From Astrocystis sublimbata (taxonomy: Eukaryota > Ascomycota > Sordariomycetes > Xylariales > Xylariaceae): a stretch of DNA of 64,000 nucleotides. This document shows positions 57,958 through 64,000 of the stretch, one piece after another; position 1 is the first letter of the stretch; each line of letters begins with the position of its first letter. The notes beneath the pieces are model-generated. The model was not told where the DNA came from, ran no database searches, and was given only the letters and a program-made list of their open reading frames with translations. A program made the position numbers and the translations under genes. The stretch covers positions 62,001 to 126,000 of the forward strand of contig JAJNNY010000051.1 in NCBI GenBank assembly GCA_022453515.1. Direction: 5' to 3'.

Positions 57958-60028
57958 ATGACGTCCATTCGAGACGCCGTATGGAGGAACTCTATCTGGA
58001 ACCAAGAGAACTACAACATTGAGCTCCGTAGCCTCGGAGGGGCCCGAACACCACAGAGCCACGCCAATAGTAGCAGCGACCCGCCTCCTGTACCAGGCCT
58101 TGTCTCGAGATGGTCGAGCAATACTTCAGATCGCGTCCAGAACACCAGCCGCTCTCCAACTTCATTACGTCAGCTCTTATACCGTGCACGGCATGGCGGG
58201 CGGGACGAGGATAGAGCCCAGATACGAGAAGAGGATAGGGAAGAAGATAAGCAAGAGGATGTCGGTGAAAGACCCCCAATTCCGCCACGAGCCTGCGCTC
58301 GCGTCCGTGGCCTACGTCGATACATTCAGAACCCAGAAGTCGAAGCCGAAGCAGCGCCAGCTGCCACAACGACCCAGCAGCAGCAGGCTCGACCATCGGA
58401 ACCTGTCGTCCTAGAAGACATACCGGCGCCGGCAACGCCAGAGCTCACGACATGGCAAGATGCCCTGTTCGTCACGACGGTTTGCGCAGCACATTTGTCC
58501 ACCCGTGAGTAGAATGGTCTTGTGACAGATACTGTTCCGGTACCTGAATGTTCTGGAGTTTAACCCTGTGTTAGAAGCGGGGCTCGGTCAAACGTTGCCC
58601 ATCATGAGGGATATAGGTTCTCGATTCCATATTGACAACGCGAACGACCTGAGCGCCTCCTTAGGGGCATACTGTATAGTCTTGGGGGCATCTGTCTTGG
58701 TGGCGGTCCGACTGGGTGAGACATTTGGTCACAAATGCATATTCATGGCGGGTTTGATATCGTCAGCCGTGTGGTCGCTCATCGTCGGCGCATCATTCTA
58801 TTCAGGCCAATCGCTTTATCTCACGGCGCGGTCTCTCCAGGGCTTCGGAGCTGCTCTTACCTTGCCAACCGGGCTTGCCCTGCTCGTAGCTACATACGCC
58901 AGCGGTACCCGCAAGAGCGCCGTCATCACTACTATTTACGCAGCGATGTCGCCAACTGGTCTCCTCGCGGGGGCGCTGGGTGCAAGCGTAATCGGCCAGG
59001 TAGCATGGTGGCCTTGGGTGTACTGGGCGTTTGCTTTGAAACTGGTGGTGATTGGAATAGCAAGTCACTTCTTCATTCCCTCGATATCCCCAGCACGGAG
59101 TCCACCGTCGGGGGCACGAGCAGCGACTTCGAAGCTCGATATTCCGGGAATGATAACTGCATTAGCTTCGCTGGGGGTGTTTGGCTTTGCGTGGGGTCAG
59201 GCCCATGTGGTGGGCTGGCGTCACGGCCACATCTATGTCATGCTGGTCGTGGGCGCCATCCTCGCGATGGCATTCGTGATGATCGAGCGCTGGTACGCGC
59301 CAACGCCGTTGGTCCCTCGTTCGGCCTTGTCCTGGGGGGTCATCTGGGTCCTCATTGCTATGCTCAGTAGCTGGTCATGCTTTGGAATATGGATGTTCTA
59401 CGGCTGGCAATTTGCAGAACGTCTCGAATCTGCATCCCCGTTGATGGTGAGTGGTCCGTCCGTGGAAGGATGGAAGTGCACCTGACTAATCTAGCGACAA
59501 CAGACAAGTGCGTATTTCAGCCCAATACTCGTTGTTGGTTGCTTTGCCGTGACGGTCACACAATTCGTACTCGGTCGATTTGGACCACGTGCAATACTGT
59601 GTGTGGCCATGCTGGCCATGATGCTGGGAAGTGTGTTGATCGCGACGATGCCAATGGAGCAGACGTACTGGCGGCAACTGTTCGCGAGCACAGTGTTCAT
59701 GGTCTGGGGCCTGTACACGAGTCTCCCCGTGGCGATATCGATGGTGATAGAAACAGTGCGGAACATGGACAAGGACGCGGCGACCAGCCTGGTCTGGATG
59801 GCTGGATACTACGGCATGGGGCTGGGTCTCGCCTTGGCCGGCACGATTGAACATGCGGTGATGAGCGGCGAGCTCAACAGACTTAGCCGGCTCCGAGGAC
59901 ACAAAGCGGCTTACTGGACGAGCGTTGGTTTTGCAGTGTTTGGCTTGGTGTTTTGCCTGGCTGTGATAGCTCATCTGAGGCCAAGGAATGGCCCTCTGCG
60001 ACTGCCACGACCTCGACGCCGACGATAG
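57958..60028 (+). CDS. MFS drug:H+ antiporter-like transporter (DHA2, 14 helices) with long charged N-terminus
   Basis: Exons 57958-58504, 58575-59446 and 59504-60028 with introns of 70 and 57 nt give 647 residues with closing phases. The first 165 residues are hydrophilic, Arg/Glu/Gln-rich and cytosolic. TM1 is split by intron 1; joining gives HLSTQAGLGQTLPIM, the usual DHA2 TM1 end. I count 14 hydrophobic helices. Typical blocks are VRLGETFGHKCIFMAG (motif A region between TM2 and TM3), ARSLQGFGAALTLPTG (motif B region) and SPTGLLAGALG (motif C region). Proteins of this group export toxins or secondary metabolites, or take up metals; the substrate cannot be told from sequence. It is next to the SIR2-NTPase gene, but no functional link is evident. 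Confidence 0.9.
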
Positions 60029-60866
60029 TCTTGGTCAATCTGCAAGTCGTGGGCTGGATGGAAAGCTTGTACCCCAAATAGAATTATACCCCGAAATGTT
60101 TTGTTGATCAGTAGGTAGTGGAATGGCAAAGTGAGATGTTCAACAGCATCAAGCTCAACACGCATGGTGCAAGGATCAATTGTGTCTGCCTAAGTACGGA
60201 ATGCGAACTTGGCTGATCATTTAGCATGTGAAGAGAAGACAAGAGGTGTCAAGGTGCTCAGAGTTTCCTGTGGCTGAGCCATCGACGCCACATACGTCTC
60301 CCACCTCTTTAGGCTAGAACGTTGGGATGGACATCTGACATGCCAAGACCCGCGCCACAGAATTGCGTAGGTATGAGCAAGGGTGTCTGGTCAGCTACGA
60401 GTATGACGTCTGTCTTGCCCCTCCTTTGGCACGAAGGTGGGAGGAATGAAGGCGGGCTCGGCAGGTACAGAGCTGCACTCGCACTGCAAAAAGGTACCTA
60501 CCTAACCCGTCGGTAGGTTTCTGCCTGGTGTAGGTGGAAGGCACCTGCATGAATGAAGACCCGATAGGGCCATGGTGCTCGAGCTCTGAGACGCGCCACC
60601 TGCTGAAATGTGTAGTCCCTCGGATGGATAGCGGGGTCACTTGCTCCTTGTCCGCAGGCCTCCAATGCCCATCCACATCGTCGTACGCATATACCTATGA
60701 ACACCTTCCCAACTGCCTCTGTCTTTGCTCCATCATAGATAAATCATACCAAGTAGAACAGACGACTCATCACAACAATCAACCCAACACATACCACAAA
60801 TCCACCACTGCCTAATCATTATTGTAATACTTGTTGTGTCCTGATCATCCTTGCATATACATCAAA
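60029..60866. other. intergenic / promoter of the Vip1-type gene
   Basis: No gene. The last 100 bp before the ATG at 60867 are A/C-rich, as in fungal leaders of well-expressed genes. Confidence 0.5.
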
Positions 60867-62199
60867 ATGGCTTCCAACCTCACTGTTCACGTCAAGAACA
60901 TCTCCCCGGAGACCAAGGAACAGCAAGTTCGGGAATTCTTCAGCTTCTGGTGAGTCAGCAGCATGCGGCATCCTCCAATATGCGACTGGCAGAGTTGCTA
61001 ACCCACCACGTGTTTGTGCAGCGGCAAGATCACCACGATAGAGGTCACCCAGGCCGCCGACGGATCTCAGGATGCCACGGTGACCTTCGAGAAGGAGACG
61101 GCTGCCAAGACGGCCCAGCTGCTCAACAACACCACCCTCGGATCATCGCAGATCGCTGTCACTCCCGCCGACGGCAAGACTGACGATGGCACCCCGCACA
61201 CCACCAACCTCGACCGCGACACCGACGAGATCACCCAGGAGGAGAAACCCCGCAGCCGGATTCTCGCCGAATACCTTGCCAATGGTTACGTAGTAGGTGA
61301 TGCTGCCATCCAGCGCGCCATAGAGCTCGATCACAAGCAGTACGTAATTATCCTGCGATCCCCACGTATATGAGAGCTTCTTAGTTTGACCCCCGTCCCC
61401 TATCAGCGGCGTGACCACACGCTTCATGAACACCCTGAACTCGCTCGACCAGAAGCTCCACGCCTCAGACCGTGCCAAGGCGGCCGACCAGTCCTACGGA
61501 CTCACCAACCGGGCCACCAGCCTCTTCGGCGGCCTGGCTTCGTACTTTGAGAAGGCCTCCAACACCCCCACCGGCAAGAAGCTGGTGCAGTTCTACACGG
61601 ACGGCTCGCGCCAGGTCCAGGACATCCACGTCGAGGCCCAGCGCCTGATGAACCTGAAGAAGGAGGAGCACGGCGGTAGCTCCTACAAGGCCGCCGGCCT
61701 CGAGCGCGTGTTCGGCAAGGAGAAGGAGCAGTCCGGTACAACTGATGGTGAGTATAATATGTCTTCCGGTCAAATTTTGGAGGCCGTGGTCAATGAGAGG
61801 GGCGAGAGCACCTGCAACTGTCGCGGCGACGGCGAGAAGTGTCTGTGCACCCGCAACTGCGTCTGCGCAGGTTGTCCGCGAGCCAGTGTAAACACTGCGC
61901 AAAGTGCTCCAGATTAGATCTCTGTCGAGCGACGGTTGCGGGCTTTTCTGCACCCTAGAAGCCGGCCACGACGCATACGCCCCCGCCAGGATAGCCAGCG
62001 CTATCGTAGCCTGCACCATCGGCCAACCTCATCGTCCACGGGCTCAAGACCTAGTTCTACAATTCCTTCATCACTCCACATGACCACCATCACTAATACA
62101 AATGACTCAACAGCATCATCTACTACCCCCGCAGCTGGCACCGGCGCTGCCACTGGGGACAGCTACGCGGCCAAGGCGGCTACCGACGAGAAGGCATAA
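60867..62199 (+). CDS. vip1: RRM protein of the Vip1 family, with two possible C-termini
   Basis: Exons 60867-60949, 61022-61339, 61407-61747 and 62135-62199 give 268 residues. The RNA-recognition motif spans about residues 4-75, with RNP2-like LTVHVKNI and RNP1-like QDATVTFE. A helical central part (RILAEYLANGYVVGDAAIQRA) and the basic region RFMNTLNSLDQKLHASD follow, as in fungal Vip1 homologs (annotated 'actin cytoskeleton protein' in databases, role poorly known). The donor GTGAGTA at 61748 and acceptor CCGCAG at 62134 remove 387 nt and restore frame, ending AAKAATDEKA. If that intron is retained, the frame runs on to a stop at 61917 (303 residues) with a Cys-rich CxC tail. Intron 1 has a GCTAAC branch site. 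Confidence 0.88.
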
Positions 62200-62830
62200 A
62201 TAAGTGTTATGATCAAGGAGAAGGGGTAGTGGCGTTGGTTTGACGAGCATATGATGATTACGACCTTGTGTGTGTATTTTAGTCGAACGTTGCTGCGCAA
62301 TGGAAGGAAAAGGGTCGTCCGTTTCTTAGGCCTGTTTAATATACGAACTTGCTTGGAATTTGCCATTGACTGCAAAAGACAACCAAACGTGATCAACCTA
62401 GTATTTTCAACCAAGCCAACATTGTAGTAGCATTCCGGCTCCAAAGCATACAAGCAGAATACGTTCTCTACACTCATATCATACTACCAGGAGTGGTCGG
62501 TGAATAGATCAAATCAATTAGTACTCCCGAAGGATACCCAGCAATTGATATATGATGCCAGTACCATTTGCTTTAGCGTGCGTACAACTTAACAGGTGAC
62601 ATCAAATGGTTCAATATGGATGATACTGCATCAGCAAACCGTGCACAGATCATGATCTATCGCGCGTAGTCACAACGCATGGCAAGCTCAAAGATAGTAG
62701 GTAATGAGTTTCATCAAATTTCATTCAATCATTATAAACTCTACCGCTTGGTGTAGATAGAGTGCGTCTAGGTGTAAATCCCCCAAATCCTCACACTCCC
62801 AATATTACATTCTTGCCTGTCCCTCTCTCT
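62200..62830. other. convergent intergenic region
   Basis: AT-rich, between two gene ends. No gene seen. Confidence 0.5.
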
Positions 62831-63117
62831 TTATTTCGCAGGGTTCCCCTTGGCGAACTTGTCGCCTAAGGCAGCGTCCAGAGGGCCGGCGGGGTTGGAG
62901 GTCAGGTTCTGGTGATAGGGTCAGTTAGAGATCGATCGTATCAACTGTTTGGGTTGTTAAGGTATCAACATACCTTGAGCTGGTCCTGGTTGGTCTGGTC
63001 CTTGTTGTCGGCCTTGTCGGTGCCCTGGCCGGAGCCGGGGGCGTCGTGCAGCTGGGCGCCGGACTGGGCCTCGGGAGGGGGCGACTGGCGGCCCTCGTTC
63101 TTGGATTGGGAAGACAT
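62831..63117 (-). CDS. small hydrophilic conserved fungal protein, 73 aa
   Basis: Exons 63117-62974 and 62908-62831, with a 65-nt intron (GTATGT, branch CTAACTGAC, acceptor CACCAG), give 73 residues. It begins MSSQSKNEGRQSPPPEAQSG and ends DKFAKGNPAK. It has no hydrophobic segment and is rich in Gln, Asp, Lys, Gly and Pro, so it should be disordered. Proteins of this look (SSQSKxEGRQSPPPE start) are common in Pezizomycotina and often strongly expressed; I know no function. It is shorter than a standard ORF cut-off once split by the intron. Confidence 0.85.
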
Positions 63118-64000
63118 GGTGGTTTTGTGATTTGTGACTTGTGGTGTGTGAAGATTGTTTTGCTTTGGTGGCGGTGAGATCTCACGATTGGTTGGTCGTT
63201 AAATTCAGGTGTTGATGCGAATTGAGATTGGGATTTGTTTATGTGAGGAAAGCTAGAGCGTCGGAAACAATGAAATCCAAACAGCTAAATACTGCTGGCG
63301 GAGATCCCCAAACACGGGATACGTCATTTTGTTTGCTCCCTTACGAACTAACTAACACTGTACACACCGGGCGATCACATCGCCCACGCGTTTCCAGCTT
63401 CCAATGGGCAATTGCCTACTACATAATACAGCCGAGACAGCTAAATGGCCTACCTAAGTGAGATAACTGGACTGCTCTCATCGTCGATGCGGTCATTTCA
63501 ACGGTATGGCGTCATAGATGCTAGATAAGGTAAGTGACGAACGGTGCTGGATTGCCGGAGCTTAGTGCCCGTGGAGAGCTCCCTCGTCGACTCCACATTA
63601 GGCCCGCTGTAGCTTGAGCCACAGGTGTCCCTTCCAGAACTTTCTTAGCCACAGCGACAAGCCACAGGGGGGTGCGAGGGAGCGGTGGGGCAGCTGCTTT
63701 TGGCAATGTACAGTGGTGAGACACTGCCCGACTACCTAGGTACCCCGCACTAGACCGGCCGGCAACTAAGTGCCACTAGGGCGATTTAGAGTTTTAGAGT
63801 GCATGAAGTGGCCCGGCCGACCCCACGTCAGCTGTCAACGGCATTGCAGCAGCGTCCCCTCGTTGCGCTGTTGGCCGTCGGGCACGACCTGAGGTGAGCC
63901 GACCGACCATTCGACGCGACCACGTAGTGGACGTGCCTGCCTGAGATTTGGGTTCCGTGTATCAGACGTGTCGTGGGCCTGTCGCCTGTTGTTGGTTGCT
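63118..64000. other. right-edge intergenic region
   Basis: Promoter of the 73-aa gene, then sequence without coding support up to the window end. Confidence 0.5.

Noticed and set aside
61465..62019. 184-codon minus-strand frame over the Vip1 gene with a hydrophobic start
   Set aside because: Antisense of a conserved coding exon. The Leu/Val-rich look is the complement of the Lys/Glu-rich Vip1 sequence.

Overview
This window is nuclear DNA from a filamentous ascomycete (Pezizomycotina; a sordariomycete is my best guess, not proven). The support is: many 50-120 nt spliceosomal introns with GTRWGT donors, CTRAC-type branch sites and CAG/TAG acceptors; secreted proteins with Kex2-type Lys-Arg sites; a PTH11/rhodopsin-like seven-helix protein; fungus-only families (DUF1996, Vip1-type RRM, gp1-like); and an intronless tRNA-Cys. 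Reading frames were joined across introns by hand and the exon phases close for the spliced genes, with one exception noted below.

Layout. 1-8.6 kb: a left-truncated secreted Ser/Thr-rich protein, a mitochondrial ABC1/ADCK2-like kinase, tRNA-Cys(GCA), and two small secreted proteins. 8.6-21 kb: a Cys/His-rich orphan, a GH5 endo-beta-1,6-glucanase (exgB type), a GTT1/URE2-like glutathione transferase and a seven-helix rhodopsin-domain protein, with 0.7-3.3 kb spacers. 21.1-22.9 kb: an unusual protein made of two tandem SprT-like metalloprotease domains. 22.9-45.4 kb: a strikingly gene-poor stretch with one convincing gene, a gp1-like protein at 34.9-36.2 kb, behind two short upstream ORFs and about 12 kb of non-coding DNA. 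45.4-46.8 kb: a secreted DUF1996 protein whose first intron has the structure of a spliceosomal twin intron (stwintron). 48.4-60.0 kb: an accessory-looking block with two orphan genes in divergent orientation, a SIR2-P-loop NTPase (NLR/STAND-like) gene, and a 14-helix DHA2 drug transporter. 60.9-63.1 kb: Vip1-type RRM protein with two possible C-termini, and a 73-residue hydrophilic protein.

Most genes look like independent housekeeping or accessory genes, not one pathway. The most interesting locus is the SIR2-NTPase gene: its architecture (NADase-type SIR2 domain followed by a NACHT-like NTPase, no C-terminal repeats) recalls prokaryotic SIR2-STAND immune proteins. Its 5' part contains a reading-frame break that no good intron explains. 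The stwintron, the tandem SprT protein and the gene desert are the other main points.
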